NCBI RefSeq assembly: GCF_000311985.1
Contig: NZ_HE978585.1
Coordinates: 124,001-188,000, forward strand
Direction: 5' to 3'
DNA length: 64,000 bases
Source of the DNA: Kallipyga massiliensis ph2
Lineage (GTDB): Bacteria; Bacillota; Clostridia; Tissierellales; Peptoniphilaceae
How positions within the stretch are numbered: the stretch's first letter is position 1; each line of letters opens with the position of its first letter. Positions 52,087-60,494 of this stretch are shown one piece after another. Position numbers and translations under genes: made by a program. Below the pieces are notes generated by a model, which saw only the letters and a list, made by a program, of their open reading frames with translations, searched no databases and was not told where the DNA came from.

Positions 52087-52844
52087 TAGGCCACCTCACT
52101 TTCACTGTCATCAAGAATCAGGTCATAGTTCTGTCCACCGGCCAACTTTTTGTCCACGAATTTTAGGAGATAGGACACTGTAAAGGTGAGGATAAAGTAG
52201 ATGGCGCAGATGATGATGTAGGTTTCAAAAAACTTGTAATATGTACCGGTGATTGTCTTCGCTGTGAAGTATAGTTCCGTAACAGCAATTACATTTAGGA
52301 TAGAAGTATCCTTAATTGCAGAAACAAAAGTATTTCCAATTTGGGGAATGAGATTAATGAAGGCTTGTGGAAGAATAATCCGAGCCATAATTTGCCCGTA
52401 ATTCATCCCTATTGCCTTTCCTCCTTCCATCTGGCCGGGATCAATTCCCTTAATTGCTCCCCGCACAGATTCGGCCATATATGCACCTATATTTAAAGAG
52501 AGGACAGCAATACCGGCACGGAATGACGGAATATCCATATCCCAAATCGACATCGTTCCGTAATAGAGAACCATAGCTTGGACCATCATCGGTGTGCCAC
52601 GAACTACTTCAACATAGACACTTAAAATCGCCTTTAGTACTCTTGTAAGCGTTTTTCGCACCACGGATGAATCTTCATCAATCGGGATTGTTCGTATCAT
52701 GCCTACGATAAAGCCAATAAGGCATCCTAAGATGGTACCGATGATCGCAAGTTCTAAGGTAACCAAGAGTCCCCTGAGAAAGTCAACCGAATACTTTTCA
52801 AGTAAAAAGCTTACCCATCCAAAAAATGTTGTTGGAAAATCCAT
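52086..52844 (-). CDS. PAAT-type ABC importer permease
   Basis: The 252-residue HisM/GlnP-like permease (PF00528) has five or so membrane segments. Family motifs are [66 protein letters not shown] in segments (EAA loop) and [23 protein letters not shown]. It follows the DeoR gene by 15 bases and is the first structural gene of the operon. Confidence 0.92.
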   Translation of the reverse strand: MDFPTTFFGWVSFLLEKYSVDFLRGLLVTLELAIIGTILGCLIGFIVGMIRTIPIDEDSSVVRKTLTRVLKAILSVYVEVVRGTPMMVQAMVLYYGTMSIWDMDIPSFRAGIAVLSLNIGAYMAESVRGAIKGIDPGQMEGGKAIGMNYGQIMARIILPQAFINLIPQIGNTFVSAIKDTSILNVIAVTELYFTAKTITGTYYKFFETYIIICAIYFILTFTVSYLLKFVDKKLAGGQNYDLILDDSESEVA

Positions 52845-52859
52845 AACAGCCTCCCTATC

Positions 52860-53624
52860 CTATACGATGATAACTTTGACGCCCAAGTCTCTTAAAGCTT
52901 GAACCTGGTCTTCAGAAACTTTTTTATCTGTAATAATGACATCTATGTCTTTTGCTGAAGCAACAAGAGCAAATGCATTTTTTTCAAACTTGGAATGGTC
53001 TGCCAAAAGGACAACCTGTTCCGATCGCTCGATCATGATCTGTTTCAAATGAATATCGTAGGAATTAAAACCGGATATCCCAAACGAAGCTGTTACACCA
53101 TCAGCCCCTAGAAAGCATGTGTTTGCATGAAAGCTAGCCATCATCTGCTCTGCAAAATGGCCATGACAAGCAGAAAATCCTTTTCGAACCACCCCACCTG
53201 CAAGATACGAAGTGATATTATCTTTTCCCTCTAAACAAGCGATCGACTGATAATCATAGGAAATAACATTTAAGTTCAACGTTTCCGGAATCCTTTTAGC
53301 TAATTCCATAATTGTTGTCCCAGAATCAAGCATAATAAAGCTATTGTCTGCGATAAAGTCAATTCCTGCTTTCGCAATTCTTATCTTCTCATCTGTATGT
53401 GATACCTGACGGATCCGATAGCTTGGCTCACTGCGATGTGCTTTCTGATTGAAAATAAATCCACCCGTGGTCTTCTTTAAAACTCCTGCACTTTCAAGCT
53501 CACTCACATCACGGCGAAGAGTGGATCTTGAAACATTGAGAAGACTCTCTAAATAATCCCAAGTCACAATATCATTGGTATTGGACAAATTTTGAATCGT
53601 TTCAAGGCGCTCAGCTTGAATCAT
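52860..53624 (-). CDS. DeoR/GlpR-family repressor
   Basis: The 254-residue protein has an N-terminal DeoR helix-turn-helix (RLETIQNLSNTNDIVTWDYLESLLNVSRSTLRRDVSELE in segments) and a DeoR C-terminal sensor domain with MLDSGTTIMELAKRIPE, CFLGADGVTASFGIS and LADHSKFEKNAFA. The latter resembles sugar-phosphate isomerases and binds phosphosugars. It is the first gene of its operon and is preceded by a strong promoter and a GAAAATGAAA-type dyad, so autorepression relieved by a sugar phosphate is likely. Confidence 0.92.
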   Translation of the reverse strand: MIQAERLETIQNLSNTNDIVTWDYLESLLNVSRSTLRRDVSELESAGVLKKTTGGFIFNQKAHRSEPSYRIRQVSHTDEKIRIAKAGIDFIADNSFIMLDSGTTIMELAKRIPETLNLNVISYDYQSIACLEGKDNITSYLAGGVVRKGFSACHGHFAEQMMASFHANTCFLGADGVTASFGISGFNSYDIHLKQIMIERSEQVVLLADHSKFEKNAFALVASAKDIDVIITDKKVSEDQVQALRDLGVKVIIV

Positions 53625-53689
53625 AGAATCCCCCTAAATATTTTCTATTCAAAATAATATAGGTTCAAACTTTACAAACCTTTAGAAAT

Positions 53690-53719
53690 GAAAATGAAAG
53701 ATGGGTTGTTTTCATTTTC
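53690..53719. promoter_or_regulatory. DeoR operator candidate
   Basis: GAAAATGAAA (53690-53699) and TTTCATTTTC (53710-53719) are perfect 10-bp inverted arms separated by 10 bases. The motif fits known DeoR-family sites, and its place just downstream of the promoter -10 would block transcription. Confidence 0.7.
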
Positions 53720-53745
53720 GGTCTTTTTTCTTCATTATTTTCTAA

Positions 53746-53774
53746 ATTATATCAATATCTATCATTATATGCAA
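53746..53774 (-). promoter_or_regulatory. Promoter of the DeoR operon
   Basis: TTGCAT (53774-53769), 17 bases, TATAAT (53751-53746) on the minus strand. The predicted start falls about 27 bases before the operator dyad and 115 bases before the deoR ATG. Confidence 0.8.
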
Positions 53775-53965
53775 GCGATTTCTCATATTTTATTCAACAA
53801 TATTTATTTTATTTAATGCTAACGAATCTACCCTATCACTTGTCATTTACTTGATGAAGGAATCGGTTAAAAGAGTCTGAAGAGAAATGTATCTAATACA
53901 ACATTTAGGACATTCTAGAATATATTTCACTCATAACAATAGAGTAGTTTATTCTAATTATTACT

Positions 53966-54077
53966 AAAAGAAAGGACCTGGACACTAGGGCCAGGTCCTT
54001 TCTTTTGGAGGGTTTTCTCACCAACATTCCATAAAATAATATTTTAGCGGAAATTAGGGTGAGAATGGAATGAAAAC
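53966..54077 (-). repeat. Two-hairpin terminator repeat, copy 2
   Basis: A perfect 16-bp stem AAAAGAAAGGACCTGG/CCAGGTCCTTTCTTTT (53966-53981, 53991-54006) is joined by TTGGAGGGTTTT to a second stem CTCACC/GGTGAG (54017-54022, 54058-54063). The element ends in ATGAAAAC. Similarity to copy 3 continues to about 54105. On the minus strand it follows the YhcH-like gene and would terminate its operon. Nothing else is evident between 53775 and 54200. Confidence 0.85.
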
Positions 54078-54200
54078 AATCCAGAAAACTCGGATTGGTG
54101 TTCATCACCGTTAACAATCTTCCTAATAGATATCGCCTTCATCACGATGAGATCTAGTTGATACTGTCGTGCATTATCATACTCGACTTCTTAATAAAAA

Positions 54201-54653
54201 CTAGGCATGAAGTTTCATAATGATCTTCGAATAGGATGTTGCTTCATTGACAATATGTCTAGCTGGCATATGTCCATCCTCAGGAAATGCGATATAAACC
54301 ATTCCTGGTGTCGCGTTTATTGGTGTAGCATTATTCTTTGTGTGAAAAAATTCAATATCATTGTTTTTATCATAAGATTTTATTGATGTTAGCTCATTTA
54401 TTGGCAAATAATAAGCTTTTTCTCCACCTGAAAGAATATACTGAACATCAACCCAATCTCGATGAGATTCAAATTCAATATTACTATAGTCTTTTGTCTC
54501 ACCGTAAATCACCATAAGAAATCCTTCTTGGAAATCAAAGCGCCCTTCTGGAAAACCTTGATCTCTTAGTTTCTCAATAACCTCTATCCCTTGCTTTAGT
54601 CCATTTAATATAGGACTATATCTTTCAAGCTCACTATATTGACAGATAATCAT
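54201..54653 (-). CDS. YhcH/YjgK/YiaL family cupin-like protein (DUF386)
   Basis: The 150-residue protein has RFDFQEGFLMVIYGETKDYS, FESHRDWVDVQYILSGGEKAYYL and GMVYIAFPEDGHMPA, the metal-site HxD/E/H pattern of the YhcH/YjgK/YiaL family. These proteins accompany sialic acid, uronate and other sugar-acid operons and probably act as anomerases or isomerases; the reaction here is not known. The ATG at 54653 has AGGTGG six bases upstream; a GTG three codons earlier would overlap the aldolase stop. It is the last gene of the TRAP operon. Confidence 0.87.
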   Translation of the reverse strand: MIICQYSELERYSPILNGLKQGIEVIEKLRDQGFPEGRFDFQEGFLMVIYGETKDYSNIEFESHRDWVDVQYILSGGEKAYYLPINELTSIKSYDKNNDIEFFHTKNNATPINATPGMVYIAFPEDGHMPARHIVNEATSYSKIIMKLHA

Positions 54654-54662
54654 ATCTTCCAC

Positions 54663-55421
54663 CTAGCTAAATTCGTTATAGAAGGTCTTGACATTATTCT
54701 TTGCAGATTTAATTAACATACTTAATTCACTTCCTACACAGAAAAAATTCATACCTTCATCATGACATTTATGTAGATATTCCATATTCCCGGATACCGT
54801 TCCAGAAACAATGTTATGTTTCCGCGCTATATTAGCGACTTGTTTAACACAAGAGAGAAGCTTGGGATTTGACAAATTTCCTGGATCACCTAAATCAGAA
54901 GACAAGTCAGAAGGTCCAATTACTAAAGCATCTATTCCTGGTACTGATGCAATCTGCTCTGCATTCTTGACAGCCTCCATTGTCTCAATTTGAGCCAGAA
55001 GTAAAGTTTTATTATTTGCTTCCTTCATATAACTCTTTAAATCTGGTGGACAATAGTCAGTGTGAGATCGAGTTAAAGAAAGGCCCCTGCTTCCTATAGG
55101 TTTGTATTTTACGTATTGTACAATTTTTGCGGCCTGTTCCGCAGTATTAACCATAGGCATTAAAAAACCAGATGCACCCATATCTAATGTTCTTGTTAAA
55201 AACCCTCTATCTAAACCTGGTGCTCGAACAATAATAGGAAAGTTAATGCATTTACCTAATGATATCATTGTTGACAATTGATCTGAGGAAAAGGGGCCAT
55301 GTTCACCATCAATAATCACGAAATTATAGCCTCCCTTTGAAAAAATTCTAATTAAATTTGGTTCGCTAAACTCTGATATCATAGTACCAAGCACAATATT
55401 ATTTAGCGATAAATTTCCCAT
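54663..55421 (-). CDS. HpcH/HpaI-type class II pyruvate aldolase
   Basis: The 252-residue TIM barrel of the HpcH/HpaI family (PF03328) shows VIIDGEHGPFS near residue 36, VRAPGLDRGFLTRTLDMGASGFLMPMV in segments near residue 65, LAQIETMEAVKNAEQI (metal Glu) and LVIGPSDLSSDLG (metal Asp). Such enzymes cleave 2-keto-3-deoxy sugar acids to pyruvate and an aldehyde. In this operon it would act after the dehydrogenase and kinase. AGGAGGTGATACA precedes the ATG, 11 bases after the kinase stop. Confidence 0.9.
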   Translation of the reverse strand: MGNLSLNNIVLGTMISEFSEPNLIRIFSKGGYNFVIIDGEHGPFSSDQLSTMISLGKCINFPIIVRAPGLDRGFLTRTLDMGASGFLMPMVNTAEQAAKIVQYVKYKPIGSRGLSLTRSHTDYCPPDLKSYMKEANNKTLLLAQIETMEAVKNAEQIASVPGIDALVIGPSDLSSDLGDPGNLSNPKLLSCVKQVANIARKHNIVSGTVSGNMEYLHKCHDEGMNFFCVGSELSMLIKSAKNNVKTFYNEFS

Positions 55422-55432
55422 TGTATCACCTC

Positions 55433-56812
55433 CTATTTAATGCTAATTGGCATTTCCATACATTCATGCATATTTTTAAAACGTCCACTACAAACTAGGG
55501 CTAGTCTAAACAACCCTGCTATTGACTCATTTTCCATTGATGATAATCTCCAAGGCTTATTGGATACTTTACCAATGGCATCACAGAGCTCAGGAGTCCT
55601 CCAGTTAACACCTCCTGCACAAATAATCTGATCTATCTCACTCGGCTCTGCACCTAGTTTTTTGATGAATCTCCAGTAAGTCTCAGCCATGTTTTTTATT
55701 GCTGCATTAAAAATAATACTCATACGAAGATTATTATGTGTGATATTTCTAATTGAACCTCCATTTAAACTATATGGGTTTTTATAAAAATTAATATCAA
55801 CCACCAATTCATCATTACTATACTCTGTCCCCTTGTGAAAATATTTCCAGATTTGCTGAGAGTCAACCTTATTTCCTGTTAATTCATAAACAATTTCTTT
55901 AAAAAAGTTGACCAGTACATCTAGATTTCTGCCAGCTGGCATATTAGAAATCGTATAAAGATAGCTTCCATCAAAAAATGGGCGAATTTCATAATCGTTA
56001 CTTGGTAAAAAAATATCTGAATATCTAATAACCTGTGCAGCAGTTGCTGTATTAATAACTACATCCCCTGGACCTATATCGCAGCCCAGAATTGATATCT
56101 GCATATCTCCATAGTCAGGAAACACTTTAAGGTCTAGTCCGTTAGACTTATAGATGCCACAAGCCTCATAATCTTTATTTGTAATCCTTGGATAAGTTAT
56201 GTCGTTCAAATTCAATGCGGCTAAAAGGTTATTTGCTTTTTCTACTCTTACAATATTAGCAATCCCAGAAGGAGCTGCGTTTTGTATGTGTGCAACATTT
56301 TGTCCTGTAAGAGCATTAATCACATAGGATCCTAATGTATAAAAGGTACCATCTCTGGGTGTGTCCTGCTCTTCCTCTAGCATTGCATATAGGTTACAAA
56401 TTCCTAATGATGGTTTGATATAAACCCCTTGCTGAAGCATTGATTCCTGTGTTATTTTTTTTGATAGAAAACTAATATAATTCTCATCGGCACCTTTTTT
56501 ATTGGTTAAAGATCTCATATCCTGCCAAGAGATATACATATCTTCTTTATTTGGGGTTGAATATATAAAACCGTGCATCTGGGTAGATAAAATAATCCCT
56601 TCAATATCATCATATGATTTGGTATATTTATCTATCAAATTTTTAACAATGTTAACAATTTCAGAGGCCTGAATCTCATATTTATAAGTATCTAACCCCT
56701 TTTCATTAGAAGGCGCTTTCATGTTCGAAATACCTACAACTGTATTGTTACCTATATCAATTAAAACAGCCTTAATATAGCTGCTCCCTAGATCTATGCC
56801 AATATATTTCAT
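55433..56812 (-). CDS. FGGY-family carbohydrate kinase
   Basis: The 459-residue kinase has IGIDLGSSYIKAVLIDIG at the N-terminus (phosphate 1), LSTQMHGFIYS near residue 92, SWQDMRS, VINTATAAQVIRYS in the middle and IICAGGVNWRTPELCDAIG at the C-terminus (adenosine motif). It phosphorylates a sugar, polyol or sugar acid with ATP. The frame is intact, unlike the kinase at 48 kb. It sits between GntR and the aldolase. The substrate is probably the TRAP-imported acid or its oxidation product. Confidence 0.9.
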   Translation of the reverse strand: MKYIGIDLGSSYIKAVLIDIGNNTVVGISNMKAPSNEKGLDTYKYEIQASEIVNIVKNLIDKYTKSYDDIEGIILSTQMHGFIYSTPNKEDMYISWQDMRSLTNKKGADENYISFLSKKITQESMLQQGVYIKPSLGICNLYAMLEEEQDTPRDGTFYTLGSYVINALTGQNVAHIQNAAPSGIANIVRVEKANNLLAALNLNDITYPRITNKDYEACGIYKSNGLDLKVFPDYGDMQISILGCDIGPGDVVINTATAAQVIRYSDIFLPSNDYEIRPFFDGSYLYTISNMPAGRNLDVLVNFFKEIVYELTGNKVDSQQIWKYFHKGTEYSNDELVVDINFYKNPYSLNGGSIRNITHNNLRMSIIFNAAIKNMAETYWRFIKKLGAEPSEIDQIICAGGVNWRTPELCDAIGKVSNKPWRLSSMENESIAGLFRLALVCSGRFKNMHECMEMPISIK

Positions 56813-56822
56813 ATTTCCAACT

Positions 56823-57518
56823 TTACTCCTTTTTAATTGCCTTCGTATGCCTATCTATGACTTTCAATATGTCTTTAAAAGTAGCCTCACGAACATGATA
56901 CCTAATATAGTCAATACAATTAGGATCCTTATCCATTAATAGCTCCACTATTTGCTTATGGGAGTCGTAATATCCCTGCTCATTGAAACTAGAATCCAAA
57001 GAGGCGTTAAGATAAATAATTGAGGATAGAATGGGCTCGATAGATTGACGGCACTGGATCAAAGGTCGATTATCAGTCATGAGAAAAAGCTGGTCATGAA
57101 AAGCTTCATTAGTATAGGCTATTTTTTTTCTTCGTTTTTCATAATTCACTTCTTGTAGATCCGAATAAAAATTGCCTACGATTGATAATAATATTGAAAA
57201 ATCATTATTTTCTCGTTCTAAAATAATTCGTGCGGCTTCACATTCCAGAAGACTCCTCGTCTGACATAGATCCTCAATATATTTTGAAGTAATCCCTTTG
57301 ATATACTTTCTGCCATTTGGCTTAACAATCACTAAACCATTGTCAATTAATTCTGATAAGGCGGTCCTGACAGTACTTCTAGATACACCATGCTTATTTG
57401 CTATATATGCTTCCGTTATCTCAGCTCCATCTTCATATTCACTTAATAGGATCTCGTTATATAGACTAGTAAGAAGATTTGCTACTCTAGCTTGTCTCTT
57501 AATTTGAGTCTTTAACAT
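56823..57518 (-). CDS. GntR-family regulator, FadR/FCD type
   Basis: The 231-residue protein has a GntR helix-turn-helix (ITEAYIANKHGVSRSTVRTAL, residues about 31-51) and an all-helical FCD ligand domain (LCQTRSLLECEAARIIL, NEAFHDQLF, YDSHKQIVELLMDKD) that binds organic acids via metal. The ATG at 57518 (MLKTQIKRQ) has GAGGAGG upstream. A perfect 10-bp hairpin abuts the ribosome site. It probably represses the TRAP operon through the repeated TTTGTNNACTA sites near 61.55 kb. Confidence 0.9.
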   Translation of the reverse strand: MLKTQIKRQARVANLLTSLYNEILLSEYEDGAEITEAYIANKHGVSRSTVRTALSELIDNGLVIVKPNGRKYIKGITSKYIEDLCQTRSLLECEAARIILERENNDFSILLSIVGNFYSDLQEVNYEKRRKKIAYTNEAFHDQLFLMTDNRPLIQCRQSIEPILSSIIYLNASLDSSFNEQGYYDSHKQIVELLMDKDPNCIDYIRYHVREATFKDILKVIDRHTKAIKKE

Positions 57519-57531
57519 AATAAACCTCCTC

Positions 57532-57557
57532 ATAACAGGGCATTTTTGCCCTGTTAT
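57532..57557 (-). repeat. Hairpin between dctP and gntR
   Basis: ATAACAGGGC/GCCCTGTTAT with a six-base loop lies 57 bases after the dctP stop and directly against the gntR ribosome site. No T-run follows on the minus strand, so it may protect dctP mRNA or limit gntR translation rather than terminate. Confidence 0.7.
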
Positions 57558-57614
57558 GATTTAGTTTAACACTAGAATGCGAAATAAGTAACAAGATGGA
57601 ACTAGAATTACAGT

Positions 57615-58667
57615 CTACTTGTTATTTTCAATAGCCTTGATATAAGCATCGTAGAGTTCTGGAGAAACAGTTTTCTGAATATCCTCTCTCACTCCATTCG
57701 TTGCCTTTCGACACTCCTCCACTTGTTCATCTGTAAAGCTATAAATGGAATAGTCATTTTCCGATTCAAGCTTCTTAAGATTCTCTTCATCTTCTTTTCC
57801 TCTATTTGGTTCATTCTCTTGAGCATATTTACAAGCTTCTATCAGATCAATTTGTTGCTCTTCCGTTAGATTATTAAACCATTCCAGGTTTATTAAAAAA
57901 GGATGTATTGTTGCTTCATGTTTTACTGAAGTAGCAGAATTTGTTACTTCATATAAATTAAAGTTTGTAAGAGTCGCCGTGACTGTATTCTCTTGTGCTT
58001 GAACAACTCCTTGCTGTAAGGCTGTATAAAGTTCACTAAAAGCAACTGTAGTGGTATCTGCACCTAAGTCTTTCCATAACCCCATATGGTACTTGTTGTC
58101 CATAATTCGTAATCTTAACCCTTTAATATCGCTAGGTTCTTTTATAGGGCGATCTTTCGTAAATAAAGTTCTAAATCCTTCACCTCTTATACAACCTAAT
58201 TTCAATCCTTTCTTTTCTACCACTTTATCTAGCGACTCATAAAATGTATTATCAGAGCATACTTTTCGCATCTGTTCATAGCTATCAAAAGCAAATGGCA
58301 AATCAAAGACTGCAAAATCTGGGACAACTTGTATATAATTTGCTGCCGCTCCAGAAGTTAGCTGAATACTTCCTTCTACAATGCTTTCTGCTAGTTCTCC
58401 ATCGTTTCCCAATTCCGCCGCTGGATGAATTTGCATCTCTAAGCTATTTGAGTTCTGGTCTAGATAATCCTTAATTGACTGAAAAAATTGACCTAAAGTT
58501 GATTTTTCTGTACTTCCATGGGCTGCAATAAATGTAACTTTATTGTTTTTGCCTTCTACATTACTACTAGTAGAGGGTGTATCTTTTCCCCCGCAACCAA
58601 CTAAGGAAACCACCAATAAAGCGCAAAGTAACGAAGCCAGCATCCTACGCAAAGAATTTTTTTTCAT
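57615..58667 (-). CDS. TRAP transporter substrate-binding lipoprotein (DctP family)
   Basis: The 350-residue lipoprotein has lipobox LVGC, a linker, and a DctP domain (PF03480). VTFIAAHGSTEKSTLGQFFQS, FDLPFAFDSYEQMRKV, KGLRLRIMDNKYHMGLWKDLGA in segments and the signature near the carboxylate-binding Arg are visible. FSELYTALQQGVVQAQENTVT is also typical. TRAP proteins of this class bind carboxylic and sugar acids. TTAAGGAGGTTAAA precedes the ATG. The gene is bracketed by two hairpins (58690-58714 and 57532-57557), consistent with higher expression of the binding protein. Confidence 0.93.
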   Translation of the reverse strand: MKKNSLRRMLASLLCALLVVSLVGCGGKDTPSTSSNVEGKNNKVTFIAAHGSTEKSTLGQFFQSIKDYLDQNSNSLEMQIHPAAELGNDGELAESIVEGSIQLTSGAAANYIQVVPDFAVFDLPFAFDSYEQMRKVCSDNTFYESLDKVVEKKGLKLGCIRGEGFRTLFTKDRPIKEPSDIKGLRLRIMDNKYHMGLWKDLGADTTTVAFSELYTALQQGVVQAQENTVTATLTNFNLYEVTNSATSVKHEATIHPFLINLEWFNNLTEEQQIDLIEACKYAQENEPNRGKEDEENLKKLESENDYSIYSFTDEQVEECRKATNGVREDIQKTVSPELYDAYIKAIENNK

Positions 58668-58689
58668 TTTAACCTCCTTAATTTAAGTT

Positions 58690-58714
58690 GGAATAACTGA
58701 ATATGTGTTATTCC
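58690..58714 (-). repeat. Hairpin between dctM and dctP
   Basis: GGAATAAC/GTTATTCC, an 8-bp stem with a 9-base loop, lies between the dctM stop (58722) and the dctP ribosome site. It probably shapes mRNA stability between the two genes. Confidence 0.6.
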
Positions 58715-58721
58715 TTCACCG

Positions 58722-60011
58722 CTACAATGAAAGACTAATTGCAGGAATAAAAGTAATCATCAATAGTGCAATTATGAACGAAATGATAAATGGTGTAGCT
58801 TTTTTTGCTAACTTCATAACAGGCACGTCAGTTATGGAGGAAGTCACAAATAGATTAATGCCCACAGGAGGAGTCACAAAGCCAACTGCTAAGTTCACAA
58901 CCATAATTATCCCAAAATGTACTATGTCCATTCCCAGACTTTCACATATTGGCCAAAAAATTGGGGCAAAAATTAGAATTGCCGGTGTCGTATCCATGAC
59001 ACAACCAATAATTAAAAGCAAGAAATTTATAAATAATAAAATTGCAACTTTCCCGGGGAAATTATTTATAATAAAGCTTGAAATATCAGAAGTCACATTT
59101 AGTAAGGATAGGGCTCTCCCAAAAACGGAACTTACTCCAATAATGATAAGAACAGGGGCAATTGAATCTAATGATTCTTTCATGAGATGGGGAATGTCAC
59201 TAATCTTTAAAGTTCGATACGCAAGCAAACTGACAAGCAATGCATATACAACTGAAATACATGCGGCTTCCGTTGGAGTAAATATACCACTATAAATTCC
59301 ACCTAGTATGATAACAGGTGACAATAGTGCCAAAAAGCTTTGTTTAAGATTTGATAAAAATCCTATTGAGTGAAGATTTTGTTGTTGTTCCTCTAACTTC
59401 TTCATATCTGGTGGATTTTTTCGGCAATAATATATTGAATAAATTATCATACAAGCAGCGATAAGAAAACCAGGCAAAATACCAGCAATAAATAATGACC
59501 CCACAGAGGCTCCTGTTGCTGTGCCATACATGATCATCGGAATACTAGGAGGAATAATCACTCCCAATCCTCCTGCCACTGCAATCAAAGACGCAGAGAA
59601 GGTTAAATCATATCCCAAATTAGTCAATACTGGAATAGCCATAGCCCCTACAGCTGCAGCAGTAGCTGGACCTGATCCTGAAATTGCGCCATAAAATAGG
59701 CAAGTTATAATTACAGTAATGGGCAAACCAGATCTGGACTTTCCTGTAAAATATGAGAAAAATCCAAACAACTTATCAGCAATACCACCTTTTGCCATAA
59801 TCTGCCCGGAAAAAATGAATAGCGGTACTGCTACGAGCACAAAGGAATCAAGTGAAGTAGTCATCGCTTGAAATGTATAAGTTGGGTTAGTAACAATCTG
59901 TGGATTCTGAAGCCAAATAGTAATAACGGAAACTCCAACAGAGAATACAATGGGCACTCCCAAAATGAGTAGGAGGAAGAACACGGCTAATGATAAACCA
60001 ACATAAATCAC
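58722..60011 (-). CDS. TRAP transporter large permease (DctM family)
   Basis: The 429-residue integral membrane protein has about 12 hydrophobic segments and DctM motifs: GVPIVFSVGVS, PLFIFSGQIMAKGGIADKLF, GAISGSGPATAAAVGAMAIPVL, LGVIIPPSIPMIMYG and FTPTEAACISVVYALL. It is the sodium- or proton-coupled transport subunit. Its start overlaps the dctQ stop as ATGA. It works with the small subunit and binding protein encoded on either side. Confidence 0.95.
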   Translation of the reverse strand: MIYVGLSLAVFFLLLILGVPIVFSVGVSVITIWLQNPQIVTNPTYTFQAMTTSLDSFVLVAVPLFIFSGQIMAKGGIADKLFGFFSYFTGKSRSGLPITVIITCLFYGAISGSGPATAAAVGAMAIPVLTNLGYDLTFSASLIAVAGGLGVIIPPSIPMIMYGTATGASVGSLFIAGILPGFLIAACMIIYSIYYCRKNPPDMKKLEEQQQNLHSIGFLSNLKQSFLALLSPVIILGGIYSGIFTPTEAACISVVYALLVSLLAYRTLKISDIPHLMKESLDSIAPVLIIIGVSSVFGRALSLLNVTSDISSFIINNFPGKVAILLFINFLLLIIGCVMDTTPAILIFAPIFWPICESLGMDIVHFGIIMVVNLAVGFVTPPVGINLFVTSSITDVPVMKLAKKATPFIISFIIALLMITFIPAISLSL

Positions 60012-60493
60012 TGTATTTCTCCTTCCCTAAATAAAAAGTTCTTTATATATTTTTCTACTATTCTAATACAAGCCAAAATTAAACCAATTTCCATCGTTAA
60101 ATATATGTAAAATGTGGGAATCTCTAAAATTGCGGTGGTAGCACCAGAAGCTAAGGTTCCCTCCAACTTATTAATAGCAAACACAGCCATAAACCCACAA
60201 AAAAGAAAGATGACTATATCTCCAACAACTTCTAAAGGCTTTTTTGTTTTAGGAAAAAATGTTTGTAGTATATCGACTTTCATATGTTTTCCTGTAACAA
60301 CACCATAGGAAATCCCCATTGCTGCTAATACTATTTCGCATTTCTGAGATAATTCCTGTGCAAATGCCAAACCTGAGCCTGTTAGATTCCTTAAAACTAT
60401 ATCTAATGTAACGGAGACAATTATTGTAGTTAGTGCAATTCCCATTATGACTAGCTCAAAATATTGATCTAACCACTTCAGCACTTTTTTCAT
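60008..60493 (-). CDS. TRAP transporter small permease (DctQ family)
   Basis: The 161-residue protein has four membrane segments, the DctQ layout (PF04290). Helpful motifs are LDIVLRNLTGSGLAFAQELS near residue 30 and GKHMKVDIL near residue 68. It begins two bases after the true stop of the dehydrogenase gene and overlaps dctM by four bases. GGGGGGAGTAAA precedes the ATG. Confidence 0.92.
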   Translation of the reverse strand: MKKVLKWLDQYFELVIMGIALTTIIVSVTLDIVLRNLTGSGLAFAQELSQKCEIVLAAMGISYGVVTGKHMKVDILQTFFPKTKKPLEVVGDIVIFLFCGFMAVFAINKLEGTLASGATTAILEIPTFYIYLTMEIGLILACIRIVEKYIKNFLFREGEIQ

Positions 60494-60494
60494 T

